Shown: positions 6,107-14,136, counted from the stretch's first letter. The stretch is 18,887 bases of DNA from Flavobacterium sp. (GCA_003449615.1 DMHA01000261.1:1-18887), one strand, 5' to 3'. Made by a program: numbers and translations. The notes: generated from the letters alone by a model not told the origin.

Positions 6107-7087
6107 ATGTTGAAAGATAATTTTGGTAGAACACACGATTACCTTCGGATTTCGCTTACCGACGTTTGCAATTTCAGATGCCAATATTGTATTCCGGACG
6201 AAAACACCTCTTTTATGCCTTCTTCTCGTTTGATGAAGGTCGATGAAATTGATGCTATTGCCCGAGAATTTGTGAAATTGGGAGTCAAAAAAATTCGCCT
6301 TACGGGAGGAGAACCTTTGGTCAGAAAAGAGGTGAGTGAAATTTTATTAGCACTTTCTAAATATCCAATAGAACTTACTTTAACTACCAACGGTCAGCGA
6401 ACCAATGAATTTATCGAGGTTTTTAAAAAAGCAGGAATAAAATCGATTAATGTAAGTTTGGATACACTCGATAAAGACCAATTTTTTAGCATTACCAAGC
6501 GCAATGTTTTCGGTAAAGTCTGGAACAACATTCAGCAACTTATTGATGAAGGTTTTCACGTAAAAATAAATACGGTTGTGATGCGTGATTTTAATGATAC
6601 TGAAATTCTTGATTTTATCGAATGGACAAAAAATCAATCGGTACACGTTCGTTTTATTGAGTTTATGCCTTTTGATAAAAACCAATGGAACACCCAAAAA
6701 GTATTTAGTTATCAGGAAATTTTGGATGTCGCTGCCACAAAATACAGTTTCATCCGAATGAAAGACGGCTTAAATGAAACTGCCAAAAAATTCAAACCCT
6801 TTGGTCATGAAGGTACTTTTGCAGTAATCAGCACGATGAGTGCTCCATTTTGTGGCAATTGTAACCGAATGCGACTCACCGCTGATGGCAAAATGAAGAA
6901 TTGTTTGTTTTCAAAAGGCGAAGCCGATATTTTGACAGCCTTAAGAAATTCCGAAGATATAGTTCCGATAATAAAACAATGTGTAGCAAGCAAAGCGGAA
7001 GCATTGGGCGGACAATTTGAAGGCGATTATAAAAAAATTGATGCCACAAAAATCGCTAACAGAAGCATGATAAACATAGGAGGATAA
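6107..7087 (+). CDS. moaA: GTP 3',8-cyclase MoaA
   Basis: 326-residue radical-SAM enzyme for the first step of molybdenum cofactor synthesis, converting GTP to 3',8-cyclo-7,8-dihydro-GTP in the cytosol. The N-terminal SAM-cluster motif is C21-NFR-C25-QY-C28 in the context RISLTDVCNFRCQYC. The glycine-rich RLTGGEPL follows near residues 65-72, and the second Fe-S cluster ligands are C249, C252 and C266 (CGNC, then NC, with the same spacing as in E. coli MoaA). The protein ends in Gly-Gly, the tail needed for activity in this family. The length is normal. It is the first gene of a nine-gene operon; moeA starts 57 bases downstream. Confidence 0.97.
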   Translation: MLKDNFGRTHDYLRISLTDVCNFRCQYCIPDENTSFMPSSRLMKVDEIDAIAREFVKLGVKKIRLTGGEPLVRKEVSEILLALSKYPIELTLTTNGQRTNEFIEVFKKAGIKSINVSLDTLDKDQFFSITKRNVFGKVWNNIQQLIDEGFHVKINTVVMRDFNDTEILDFIEWTKNQSVHVRFIEFMPFDKNQWNTQKVFSYQEILDVAATKYSFIRMKDGLNETAKKFKPFGHEGTFAVISTMSAPFCGNCNRMRLTADGKMKNCLFSKGEADILTALRNSEDIVPIIKQCVASKAEALGGQFEGDYKKIDATKIANRSMINIGG

Positions 7088-7144
7088 ACCTTTTTTTTGA
7101 ACACCGTTATTCCTTTTTCGGCATATCGAAAAATATATAATAAA

Positions 7145-8320
7145 ATGATAAATGTAACAGAAGCAAAACAACTGATTAATGAAAATTGCAGTGTTTTAAA
7201 AATTAAAACTTTACCCTTGTTGGAAGCCAATGGGAGTATTTTGGCTGAACCAATTTATGCCATTATGGATACACCTCCATTTGACCAATCGGCAATGGAC
7301 GGGTATGCTTTTTCATATCAAAACTGGGATAAAAAATGCAATTTAACAGTTTTTGGCGAAATACAAACCGGAAATTATTCTACTGAAAAAGTGCTTGCCA
7401 ATCAAGCGGTACGGATTTTTACAGGAGCTCCAATTCCGCCCGGAACAGATACTGTGGTAATGCAAGAAAAAATCACTCGAGACGGAAATACGATTCAAAT
7501 TCTTGATACTTTTTTGGTTAAAGGAGCGAATGTTCGACCTCAAGGTTCACAAACTAAAAAAGGAGAATTAGCACTGCAAGAAAGACAGTTATTGTCCCCA
7601 GTTGCGATTTCTTTTTTAGCTGGAATTGGTATTAATAAAGTCAAAGTTTTTTCAAAGCCAACTGTTAGTATTATTGTAACAGGTAAAGAATTGGCGAAGG
7701 CGGAGGACACCATTTCCGAAGGAAAAATTTTCGAATCCAACTCCATTGGTCTGATTGCTGCTTTGAATCAAATAGGTATAAATCCAGTTTCCGTAGAAGT
7801 GGTCGATGATGTCGAAGCAGAAATTGAAAAAGCCATTTCCAATCAATTGAGTTCCGATATTCTAATTCTTACGGGTGGTGTTTCGGTGGGCGATTATGAT
7901 TTGGTTCCCGCTTCATTAGAAAACTGTGGGGTGCAAAAAATATTTCACAAAATCAAACAAAAACCTGGGAAACCCTTTTATTTTGGGCGTCACAATCAAA
8001 CCTTGGTGTTTGCTTTACCTGGAAATCCTGCGGCGGTAATGAGTTGTTTTTATGAATATGTGGCTCAAGCAATTGGCAATTTTACACAGAAAGAGTATTT
8101 CAAGAAAATGGCATTTCCATTGGCAGAAGATTTTAATAAAAAAGCAGGACTTACTTTTTTTCTAAAAGGAAAAATAGGAGAAAATAGTGTAACGGTTTTG
8201 AATAATCAGGAAAGTTATAAGCTGAATTCTTTTGCTGTAGCCGATTGTTTAATAGAATTTGATGAAGAGAAGGAGATTTTCCAAAAAGGAGATTTGGTGA
8301 ATGTTGGAATGATTTTATAA
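7145..8320 (+). CDS. moeA: Molybdopterin molybdenumtransferase MoeA
   Basis: 391 residues. MoeA inserts molybdate into molybdopterin, using the adenylylated form made by MogA. Family motifs in order: SVLKIKTLPLLEANGSILAEPIYA (residues about 14-37), PPFDQSAMDGYAF (about 43-55), a GAPIPPGTDTVVMQE segment (about 97-111), LTGGVSVGDYDLV in the MogA-like domain, then KPGKPFYFG and ALPGNPAAVMSCF. I chose the ATG at 7145 because it puts MINVTEAKQLI at the N-terminus as in homologues; an in-frame TTG at 7097 would add 16 residues unlike the family. The length matches the usual 390-410. The ModE-type gene starts 21 bases after the stop. Confidence 0.96.
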   Translation: MINVTEAKQLINENCSVLKIKTLPLLEANGSILAEPIYAIMDTPPFDQSAMDGYAFSYQNWDKKCNLTVFGEIQTGNYSTEKVLANQAVRIFTGAPIPPGTDTVVMQEKITRDGNTIQILDTFLVKGANVRPQGSQTKKGELALQERQLLSPVAISFLAGIGINKVKVFSKPTVSIIVTGKELAKAEDTISEGKIFESNSIGLIAALNQIGINPVSVEVVDDVEAEIEKAISNQLSSDILILTGGVSVGDYDLVPASLENCGVQKIFHKIKQKPGKPFYFGRHNQTLVFALPGNPAAVMSCFYEYVAQAIGNFTQKEYFKKMAFPLAEDFNKKAGLTFFLKGKIGENSVTVLNNQESYKLNSFAVADCLIEFDEEKEIFQKGDLVNVGMIL

Positions 8321-8341
8321 AGCATCTTTAATTTAAAAACG

Positions 8342-8674
8342 ATGAAAAATTTAATAATCAAAGGACATCTTTCGATTGAAAACAGCAAAGGGCATTTAAT
8401 AGGAATGGGCAAAAAACAATTGCTGGAAAAAATCAGGGAAACGGGTTCTATAAGTGCTGCTGCCAAAGAAATGCAAATCTCCTATCGACACGCTTGGGAA
8501 ATGATCAAAAAAATGAATGCCATTTCAGAAGCTCCTTTGGTAATAAAAAACACGGGTGGTTCCAGTGGTGGCGGTTCTGTGGTCACAAAAGAAGGTGAGG
8601 AGTTGATTGCCTGTTATATAAAATTGAATGCGGCTTTCGAAGAATTTAAAGAACAAATTTGCAAAACTATTTAG
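8342..8674 (+). CDS. ModE-type DNA-binding protein (N-terminal domain only)
   Basis: 110-residue winged-helix protein of the ModE N-terminal (LysR-type HTH) family. The segment GMGKKQLLEKIRETGSISAAAKEMQISYRHAW (about residues 21-52) is the hallmark helix-turn-helix, and GGSSGGGSVVTKEGEELI (about 77-94) is the conserved wing. E. coli ModE has two further molybdate-binding (TOBE/Mop) domains; these are absent here, so this protein cannot sense molybdate through them. It sits within the Mo cofactor operon between moeA and the permease, with only 2 bases before the permease ATG. It probably regulates the operon or molybdate transport, but how it senses Mo is unclear. Confidence 0.9.
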   Translation: MKNLIIKGHLSIENSKGHLIGMGKKQLLEKIRETGSISAAAKEMQISYRHAWEMIKKMNAISEAPLVIKNTGGSSGGGSVVTKEGEELIACYIKLNAAFEEFKEQICKTI

Positions 8675-8676
8675 TG

Positions 8677-9408
8677 ATGTATCTAGAAATTATATTTTAT
8701 GTGTTGCTAGTGCTGGTCGCATTTCTCTACTCTTCGGTGGGACACGGCGGAGCAAGCGGCTATTTGGCCTTAATGGCTTTCTTTTCTTTTGCCCCGGAAA
8801 CGATGCGTCCTACGGCATTAATACTAAATATTTTTGTTTCATTAATTGCTTTTATTCAATATTGTCGAGCTGGTTTTTTTAAATGGAATTTGTTTTGGCC
8901 TTATGCGTTAGCTTCTTTTCCAGCGGCTTTTATCGGTGGAATGATTACTGTTGATGCGGGTTTGTATAAAAAAATATTGGCGGTACTTTTACTATTTTCG
9001 GTAGTGAGATTACTGGGAATTAAATTCAAGACAGCAACATTCGACGTGAAACAGAACGTTTTCCTTGCCCTCTTGATAGGAGCAATCATAGGTTTATTTT
9101 CAGGAATGATAGGAATAGGTGGTGGTATTATTTTAAGCCCCATAATTTTACTGATGCATTGGGCAGACATGAAAAAAACAGCTGCAGTTTCGGCCTTGTT
9201 CATTTTTGTAAATTCAATTGCTGGTTTTGCAGGACTTTTTACCAAAGGTTTTGAATTTAAAACCGAAATGGGATGGATGATAGTGCTGGCATTAATAGGT
9301 GGAATTGCAGGTTCTTATTTTGGTGCCAAAAAATTTAATAATGCCTTTTTAAACAAAATATTGGCAGTAGTATTACTTCTAGCGTCCATAAAATTAATTT
9401 TCACTTGA
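8677..9408 (+). CDS. TauE/SafE-family membrane permease
   Basis: 243-residue polytopic inner-membrane protein of the TauE/SafE (DUF81) family. The N-terminal repeat carries SSVGHGGASGYLALMAF (about residues 19-35), and the second repeat has FSGMIGIGGGIILSPIIL near residues 141-158; these paired glycine-rich motifs mark the family. Hydrophobic stretches suggest about seven or eight transmembrane helices. Family members export or import small anions such as sulfite and sulfoacetate. I chose the ATG at 8677, two bases after the ModE-type stop; the in-frame TTG (8659) and GTG (8674) overlap the previous gene and are less likely. The gene lies between Mo regulatory and biosynthetic genes with no molybdate ABC transporter in view, so it could move a sulfur oxyanion or possibly molybdate; neither can be decided from sequence. 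Confidence 0.88.
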   Translation: MYLEIIFYVLLVLVAFLYSSVGHGGASGYLALMAFFSFAPETMRPTALILNIFVSLIAFIQYCRAGFFKWNLFWPYALASFPAAFIGGMITVDAGLYKKILAVLLLFSVVRLLGIKFKTATFDVKQNVFLALLIGAIIGLFSGMIGIGGGIILSPIILLMHWADMKKTAAVSALFIFVNSIAGFAGLFTKGFEFKTEMGWMIVLALIGGIAGSYFGAKKFNNAFLNKILAVVLLLASIKLIFT

Positions 9409-9410
9409 TA

Positions 9411-9998
9411 ATGGATACTAAAATTATAAACACAAACGCGTATATTCTTGCTGGTGGCAAAAGCTCCAGAATGGGCACCGATAAAGGCTTGCTACTTTTT
9501 GAAGGAAAACCAATGATTCAATACGTCATTGAGCAAATGCAACCCATTTTTGACAAATTAGCTATTGTTTCCAACAATCCTGAATACGAAAAATTTGGAT
9601 TGGAACTTATTCCCGATTTGATCAAAGATATTGGACCTGCTGGTGGCATTTATACTGCTTTACATCATTCGGAAGCCAAATTGAATTTTATGCTGAGTTG
9701 CGATATGCCTTTTATAACCAAAGAAGCAATCGAATTTTTAGTAAAAAATGCGGGCGAAAACCAAATTGTTTTATTAGAAAATCAAGGAAAACTAGAACCC
9801 TTATTTGGACTATATGCTAAAGATTGTGAAGCCGTTTGGTTGCAACTCATTCAGCAAAACACCATTAAATTACAAGATATGGTTTCGTATTTCAAGTTGA
9901 AAATAATTCCGATTGAAAACAACGAAATTTTCGCAGCCTCTTTTTTTAAAAACATCAACACCAAGGAAGATTTTAACAACGCATTAAACCAAATTTAA
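9411..9998 (+). CDS. mobA: Molybdenum cofactor guanylyltransferase MobA
   Basis: 195 residues. MobA transfers GMP from GTP to Mo-molybdopterin, giving the MGD cofactor of the DMSO-reductase superfamily. The nucleotide-binding signature LAGGKSSRMGTDKG is at residues 13-26, followed by LLFEGKPMIQYV. LIPDLIKDIGPAGGIYTAL near 67-85 and LSCDMPF near 98-104 (metal-binding Asp) complete the family pattern. The ATG at 9411 is chosen over the TTG at 9405; it lies 2 bases after the permease stop. The gene shows that the operon serves bis-MGD enzymes such as nitrate, formate, thiosulfate or polysulfide oxidoreductases, not only plain molybdopterin enzymes. Confidence 0.95.
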   Translation: MDTKIINTNAYILAGGKSSRMGTDKGLLLFEGKPMIQYVIEQMQPIFDKLAIVSNNPEYEKFGLELIPDLIKDIGPAGGIYTALHHSEAKLNFMLSCDMPFITKEAIEFLVKNAGENQIVLLENQGKLEPLFGLYAKDCEAVWLQLIQQNTIKLQDMVSYFKLKIIPIENNEIFAASFFKNINTKEDFNNALNQI

Positions 9999-9999
9999 T

Positions 10000-10233
10000 A
10001 TGGAAATAAACCTACTAGCCTTTGGACAAATTACCGAAATTACGGGAAAATCAGCTTGGAAAATGGTTGAAATAAAAGATTCCAATGAATTGATAAAAAA
10101 TTTGGAGGAACAATTCCCTGCTTTGGTCAAAATGAAATATTCGATTGCAGTAAATAAAAAAGTAATTCAAGAGAATACAATAATTAATGAAAGAGATACA
10201 ATTGCGCTTCTTCCTCCTTTTTCAGGTGGATAA
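10000..10233 (+). CDS. moaD: Molybdopterin synthase sulfur carrier subunit MoaD
   Basis: 77-residue ubiquitin-like protein ending in Gly-Gly (LLPPFSGG), the tail that MoeB adenylylates and that carries the thiocarboxylate sulfur used by MoaE. Opening LLAFGQITEITGKS and the INERDTIALLPPFSGG end are typical. The ATG at 10000 is one base after the mobA stop, and the size is normal. moeB begins 11 bases downstream, in keeping with their direct interaction. Confidence 0.95.
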   Translation: MEINLLAFGQITEITGKSAWKMVEIKDSNELIKNLEEQFPALVKMKYSIAVNKKVIQENTIINERDTIALLPPFSGG

Positions 10234-10244
10234 ATTATAAAGAT

Positions 10245-11360
10245 ATGAGATTAATTAACCATAGATACCAACGACAAATCCAACTCAAGGAAATTGGGCA
10301 AATGGGTCAGGACAAAATTGCAAAAGCAAAAGCACTAATTATTGGCGCAGGTGGTTTGGGCTGTCCTGTCTTGCAATACCTTGCTGCTGCTGGTGTGGGA
10401 ACTATTGGTATTGTGGATTTTGATGTTGTCGAACTATCCAATCTGCAACGTCAAATTCTCTATACAGTTGATGATATAGGCCAATCCAAAGCAACTACGG
10501 TGGCAAAAAAATTAGAAGCACTCAATCCAGAAATTAAAATTGAATCCTATAATATTCAAATCACCAATAAAAATGCGCTTGAAATTCTGGAAAACTATGA
10601 TATTATCATCGATGGTTCCGATAATTTTGTCACTCGCTATCTCATTAATGATGCTTGTGTACTGCTTGATAAACCTTTGATTTATGGAGCTGTTTTGCGT
10701 TTTGAAGGTCAGTTAGGCGTTTTTAATCTAGCAGATAAAATGACAAATTTTAAAACCAATTATCGTGATTTATTTCCAAAACCTCCCGATTTGGATTCAG
10801 CCATTTCGTGCAATGATGTTGGTGTTTTGGGTGTAATTCCGGGTATTATTGGAACAATGCAAGCCACCGAAGCACTGAAAATAATCACAGCTATTGGTAA
10901 ACCATTAGCCAATAAAATAATTTCATATAACGCCTTAGAAAATACCTTCTACGATTTTGAAATTATCTCAAATGCAAATTCTTCTATTGATTTTCCAAAA
11001 AATATAAAAGCATTTTTAGACTATAATTATGAATGGTTTTGCAATTCCAATTTAGATGTTGAACCCCTTTCAGTAGAAGAATTTGATGTTCTTAAAAAGC
11101 AAGAAAAAATCACCATAATTGATGTTCGGGAAAAAGGAGAACTTCCTTTTGTAGATGAATTTCCATTTACATTAATTCCATTGAGTGAATTTGAAAATTT
11201 AATTTCCACCATTTCGCAAGAAAATAAAATAGTAGTTTTTTGCAAATCGGGTCAAAGAAGTGCAAAAGCGATAAAAATAATTAAAGAAAAATATCCAAAT
11301 TGTCAAGCTTTTAGTTTAAAAGGAGGCATTGAGGCTTGGATAAAAAATAATAAAATATAA
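10245..11360 (+). CDS. moeB: MoeB/ThiF-type adenylyltransferase with rhodanese tail
   Basis: 371 residues. The E1-like domain (1 to about 245) has the ATP-binding GAGGLG at residues 34-39, DFDVVELSNLQRQILY near 60-75, and catalytic-position Cys189 (SCNDVGVLGVIPGIIGT). It should adenylylate the Gly-Gly end of MoaD. A C-terminal rhodanese domain (about 275-371; IIDVREKGELPF, C333-KSGQR, LKGGIEAW) could supply the sulfur, as in eukaryotic MOCS3-type proteins. The two CxxC pairs that bind zinc in E. coli MoeB are missing: the first position reads NYRD and no second pair exists. The family also contains ThiF partners, but location between moaD and moaE points to MoeB. moaE follows after 5 bases. 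Confidence 0.92.
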   Translation: MRLINHRYQRQIQLKEIGQMGQDKIAKAKALIIGAGGLGCPVLQYLAAAGVGTIGIVDFDVVELSNLQRQILYTVDDIGQSKATTVAKKLEALNPEIKIESYNIQITNKNALEILENYDIIIDGSDNFVTRYLINDACVLLDKPLIYGAVLRFEGQLGVFNLADKMTNFKTNYRDLFPKPPDLDSAISCNDVGVLGVIPGIIGTMQATEALKIITAIGKPLANKIISYNALENTFYDFEIISNANSSIDFPKNIKAFLDYNYEWFCNSNLDVEPLSVEEFDVLKKQEKITIIDVREKGELPFVDEFPFTLIPLSEFENLISTISQENKIVVFCKSGQRSAKAIKIIKEKYPNCQAFSLKGGIEAWIKNNKI

Positions 11361-11365
11361 CCTAT

Positions 11366-11812
11366 ATGAAAGAGAAAAAAAAGCACAATGTATTTGTTAA
11401 TGGACCAATCACACCCGATTTTATTGCCAATAGCATTGCCAAACACAGCACAAAAACCGACATTGGAGCTCACGATATTTTTTTAGGACAAGTCCGAAGT
11501 GATGAAATTAATGGTAAAACAGTGGTCGCTATCAACTACGAAGCCTATCAGGAAATGGCTGACGAACTTTTCCACGAAATCAGAGAAGCTGCGTTTGCTA
11601 AATACAATTTAGTCTGTATGCACATTTATCATAGTATTGGAGCGGTAAAAGCGGGTGAAATATGCCTGTTTGTTTTTGTTTCATCTAAACACCGTAAAGT
11701 TGCCTTCGAAGCTTGTGAATATATTGTCGAACATATAAAAGAGATGACACCTATCTGGGGAAAAGAAATTTTCGAAGATGATTCGTATGTCTGGAAGGAA
11801 AATCAGGCTTAA
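11366..11812 (+). CDS. moaE: Molybdopterin synthase catalytic subunit MoaE
   Basis: 148 residues. With MoaD, MoaE adds the two dithiolene sulfurs to cyclic pyranopterin monophosphate. Family motifs: GAHDIFLGQVRSDEINGKTV (about residues 33-52), INYEAYQEMADE, HIYHSIGAVKAGEICLFVFVSS and the C-terminal HIKEMTPIWGKEIFEDD. Lys125 matches the catalytic Lys119 of E. coli. At the position of the second catalytic lysine (E. coli Lys126, WKRE) this protein has Gly132, with Lys133 next to it, by my hand alignment. A 94-base gap with a palindromic repeat separates it from the last operon gene. Confidence 0.95.
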   Translation: MKEKKKHNVFVNGPITPDFIANSIAKHSTKTDIGAHDIFLGQVRSDEINGKTVVAINYEAYQEMADELFHEIREAAFAKYNLVCMHIYHSIGAVKAGEICLFVFVSSKHRKVAFEACEYIVEHIKEMTPIWGKEIFEDDSYVWKENQA

Positions 11813-11830
11813 ATTCATCACAAGAACCAA

Positions 11831-11850
11831 CCAACGGTTGAAATCGTTGG
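11831..11850. repeat. REP-like palindromic unit
   Basis: The 20-base CCAACGGTTGAAATCGTTGG folds into an 8-pair stem (one G-U) with a TGAA loop. It lies 19 bases after the moaE stop in the only sizeable gap inside the operon apart from moaA-moeA. It resembles the CCAACGGTTGAAACCGTTGG-type intergenic palindromes I associate with flavobacterial genomes, with one base changed. It is a dispersed-repeat candidate or an RNA-stabilising hairpin; there is no T-run, so it is not a terminator. Confidence 0.5.
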
Positions 11851-11906
11851 CTATTAACTTCAAATCTTAAACTTTTAAACGATAAACCCTAAACCAGAAA
11901 CCTCAA

Positions 11907-12818
11907 ATGGTCAATATAACATTCAAATCAAACACACTTCGCATTGCCAAAGCACAAGCCATTGTAAAAGTCAGTAAAAAAGAAACTATTGACGCTATTG
12001 TCAATAAAACAGTTCCCAAAGGAGATGTTTTCGAAATGGCAAAAACCGCCGGACTTTTTGCGGTAAAGCGAACCAGTGATATGATTCCCGATTGTCATCC
12101 CATTCCCGTTGAATTTACAGCTATAAATTATAGTATTAATGAATTAGATATCACGATCGAAATCGAAGTACATACCATCTACAAAACAGGAGTAGAGGTA
12201 GAGGCAATGCACGGAGCGTCGGTTGTGGCATTGACGATGTATGATATGCTGAAACCTATCGATAAAGGAATCGAAATCCATTCTATCAAATTATTAGAAA
12301 AGAAAGGAGGCAAATCTGATTTTACCGATAAATTCCGCACCGATTTGAAAGCGGCTGTAATTGTATGTTCCGATAGTATTTCGGCAGGACAGAAATTTGA
12401 TAAAGCTGGAAAAGCCATAATTCAAAAATTAGAAACCTGCAATGTTGGCATTAGTGATTATTCGATCATTTCGGATGATACGGTAGGAATACAAGAAAAA
12501 GTCTTGGATTTATACGCACAAAATTTAGACCTTATTATATTGACTGGAGGAACAGGGCTTTCGCCGAGAGACAATTCGCCCGAAGCCATAAAACCATTAT
12601 TAGACAGAGAAATTCCCGGAATTATGGAAGCCGCACGCAATTATGGTCAAGATCGGACGCCTTTCTCGATGTTATCCCGAGGTGTTGCCGGAATGAAAGG
12701 CAAAACACTGATTATGACTTTGCCTGGTTCGACTAAAGGTGCTCAGGAATCGATGGATGCTTTGTTTCCATCATTATTGCATATTTTTAGAATAGTCGAG
12801 GGACAACCCCACGAATGA
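11907..12818 (+). CDS. moaCB: MoaC-MogA/MoaB fusion protein
   Basis: 303-residue two-domain protein. Residues 1 to about 140 are MoaC, cyclic pyranopterin monophosphate synthase, which finishes the first Moco intermediate: DMIPDCHP (58-65), KTGVEVEA (93-100) and GGKS (133-136) are the active-site motifs. Residues from about 150 to 303 are a MogA/MoaB domain, molybdopterin adenylyltransferase: [24 protein letters not shown] (about 211-223), and [21 protein letters not shown]. The two steps are not consecutive in the pathway, so the fusion may serve co-expression or complex formation. Combined MoaC/MoaB proteins are known in Bacteroidota. It is the last operon gene; the next gene converges on it 58 bases away and no clear terminator separates them. 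Confidence 0.95.
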   Translation: MVNITFKSNTLRIAKAQAIVKVSKKETIDAIVNKTVPKGDVFEMAKTAGLFAVKRTSDMIPDCHPIPVEFTAINYSINELDITIEIEVHTIYKTGVEVEAMHGASVVALTMYDMLKPIDKGIEIHSIKLLEKKGGKSDFTDKFRTDLKAAVIVCSDSISAGQKFDKAGKAIIQKLETCNVGISDYSIISDDTVGIQEKVLDLYAQNLDLIILTGGTGLSPRDNSPEAIKPLLDREIPGIMEAARNYGQDRTPFSMLSRGVAGMKGKTLIMTLPGSTKGAQESMDALFPSLLHIFRIVEGQPHE

Positions 12819-12876
12819 GAAATAAGTTGTTTATAAATTAACCCACAGGAAGAATTATTAACCCAAACTGTCTAAA

Positions 12877-13977
12877 TCAAATTGTTTTCTTCTGTTTTTC
12901 TACAAAATTATGAGCCTGAAGTTCCAATAATTCGGTGGCTTTTTGGCGTTGCAAATCATACAATTTCTTGTCCTGGGCGATGTCTTCATAGACTTTGTCG
13001 TGCATCGAAGCACTTGTTTTTACCAATAAATTGCGTTGGTATTTGTCTTGTGTTAGGGTAGCTTTCAAGGCCGTTTCTAAATCTTCTAATTTATAATCGT
13101 ATTCGCCTTTTGGGGACAACAATTTGGCGATAATTGGCGAAGTTTCGATGGCCAAAAACAACAACATTATAAACAACGAAGGAATTATCGGGAGTTTGTT
13201 CAAAGCATTTATTCGTGCCATCAAACCATCAAAACCCTCAATTATGGGTTGGGTTTCTGAAACTTTTTTGTCTAAATCAGCTTGAAGAGTGATGGCTTTT
13301 TTATCATTTATGGCAATTTTTGCCAAGTTGATTTTTCTAATAGAATCCAATTCGGTAGAAGCCAAATTGTGTTTGGCAATTTTCTCTTTAAAAACCGGAC
13401 CTTTACCTAGTTTCATTGTGCCTTTAGTGCCTTCGGCTTCAGCAATATAGGTTTCGTAAAGTGTGTTTACTTCTTTTTCTTTCTTCGCGATTTCCGTTTT
13501 CAAATTGTCGGTTTCTGCTTTGTTTTTCTCCACATCCGATTTGAAATAATTGGCAACTTCCTTTTTATTGTTCAAAGCCATTGCGTTTTTTTCTTTCAAT
13601 AAAACAGTATTGATTTCCTTTTCGAAAATTTTAATTTCTAATGGTTTTGAAATCACGATGGCAATAATTATCGCCAAAATAATTCTCGGACTGGCTTGCA
13701 AAAATTCACTCTTAAAACTATCTCTTTTGCGAATGGTAGAAACGATGAATCGATCTAAATTGAAAATGAGCAAACCCCAAACGATTCCAAATCCCATAGC
13801 AATAAATGGATTGTCAAAAACCGTGAAAAGCGCATAAGAACTGGCGATAAATGCCATAACGGCGGTAAAGAAAACAGTGGCACCAATACCTGCATATTTG
13901 GTTTGTTCGCCTTCGGAGCAACCTTCGAGCAAGGATTTGTCAGCTCCCGAACAGAGGATAAAAAATGAATTTAACAT
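12877..13977 (-). CDS. DUF4407 membrane and coiled-coil protein
   Basis: 366 residues of the DUF4407 family, function unknown. It starts MLNSFFILCSGADKSLL, followed by transmembrane segments near residues 30-50 (ATVFFTAVMAFIASSYALF), 57-78 (FIAMGFGIVWGLLIFNLDRFIV) and 93-112 (IILAIIIAIVISKPLEIKIF). A long charged, helix-prone segment (about 118-250, rich in Lys and Glu) looks like a coiled coil on one side of the membrane. A fourth membrane segment lies near 258-280 (IPSLFIMLLFLAIETSPIIAKL), then a hydrophilic tail. The NLDRF and SKPLEIKIFE motifs are typical of the family. It is convergent with the moaC-mogA gene; both gene ends are only 58 bases apart. Confidence 0.85.
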   Translation of the reverse strand: MLNSFFILCSGADKSLLEGCSEGEQTKYAGIGATVFFTAVMAFIASSYALFTVFDNPFIAMGFGIVWGLLIFNLDRFIVSTIRKRDSFKSEFLQASPRIILAIIIAIVISKPLEIKIFEKEINTVLLKEKNAMALNNKKEVANYFKSDVEKNKAETDNLKTEIAKKEKEVNTLYETYIAEAEGTKGTMKLGKGPVFKEKIAKHNLASTELDSIRKINLAKIAINDKKAITLQADLDKKVSETQPIIEGFDGLMARINALNKLPIIPSLFIMLLFLAIETSPIIAKLLSPKGEYDYKLEDLETALKATLTQDKYQRNLLVKTSASMHDKVYEDIAQDKKLYDLQRQKATELLELQAHNFVEKQKKTI

Positions 13978-14043
13978 TGTGATTTTGATTTATTGAGCCA
14001 GTTCTTTGACTCAAGGGTGATTGGTTTTGATTGAATCTGATTA

Positions 14044-14093
14044 GTATTGTTGTAACGGCAAATGTTACATTTTGTTGTAGTTGGTATTGTTGT
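14044..14093. repeat. Spaced direct repeats and a small palindrome upstream of the DUF4407 gene
   Basis: GTATTGTTGT occurs at 14044-14053 and 14084-14093, exactly 40 bases apart. Between them lies a 13-base palindrome AAATGTTACATTT (14060-14072). All are in the upstream region of the minus-strand DUF4407 gene. They might be an operator; I see no exact TAnnTTTG promoter here, only TAACATTTG on the minus strand with one extra spacer base. Confidence 0.25.
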
Positions 14094-14105
14094 GATGAAA
14101 AGCAA

Positions 14106-14136
14106 AGAGCCACGTTTTGGCGTGACTCTTTTTTTT
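14106..14136 (-). terminator. Terminator-like hairpin between the DUF423 and DUF4407 genes
   Basis: AGAGCCACG (14106-14114) pairs with CGTGACTCT (14121-14129) with one mismatch and a 6-base loop. The plus strand has a run of seven to eight T after it, the minus strand a shorter T-rich tail (TTTGCTTTT). The nearest transcript end is the minus-strand DUF423 gene about 50 bases before it, so minus-strand use is likely despite the better T-run on the plus strand. Confidence 0.5.

Noticed and set aside
12837..12865. ATTAACCCA repeated 20 bases apart between convergent genes
   Set aside because: It lies at two gene ends with no promoter, is short and AT-rich, and has no hairpin; nothing supports a function.
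13550..13837. Plus-strand 95-residue ORF opposite the DUF4407 gene
   Set aside because: It is the antisense reading of a well-supported membrane protein gene and resembles no known family.
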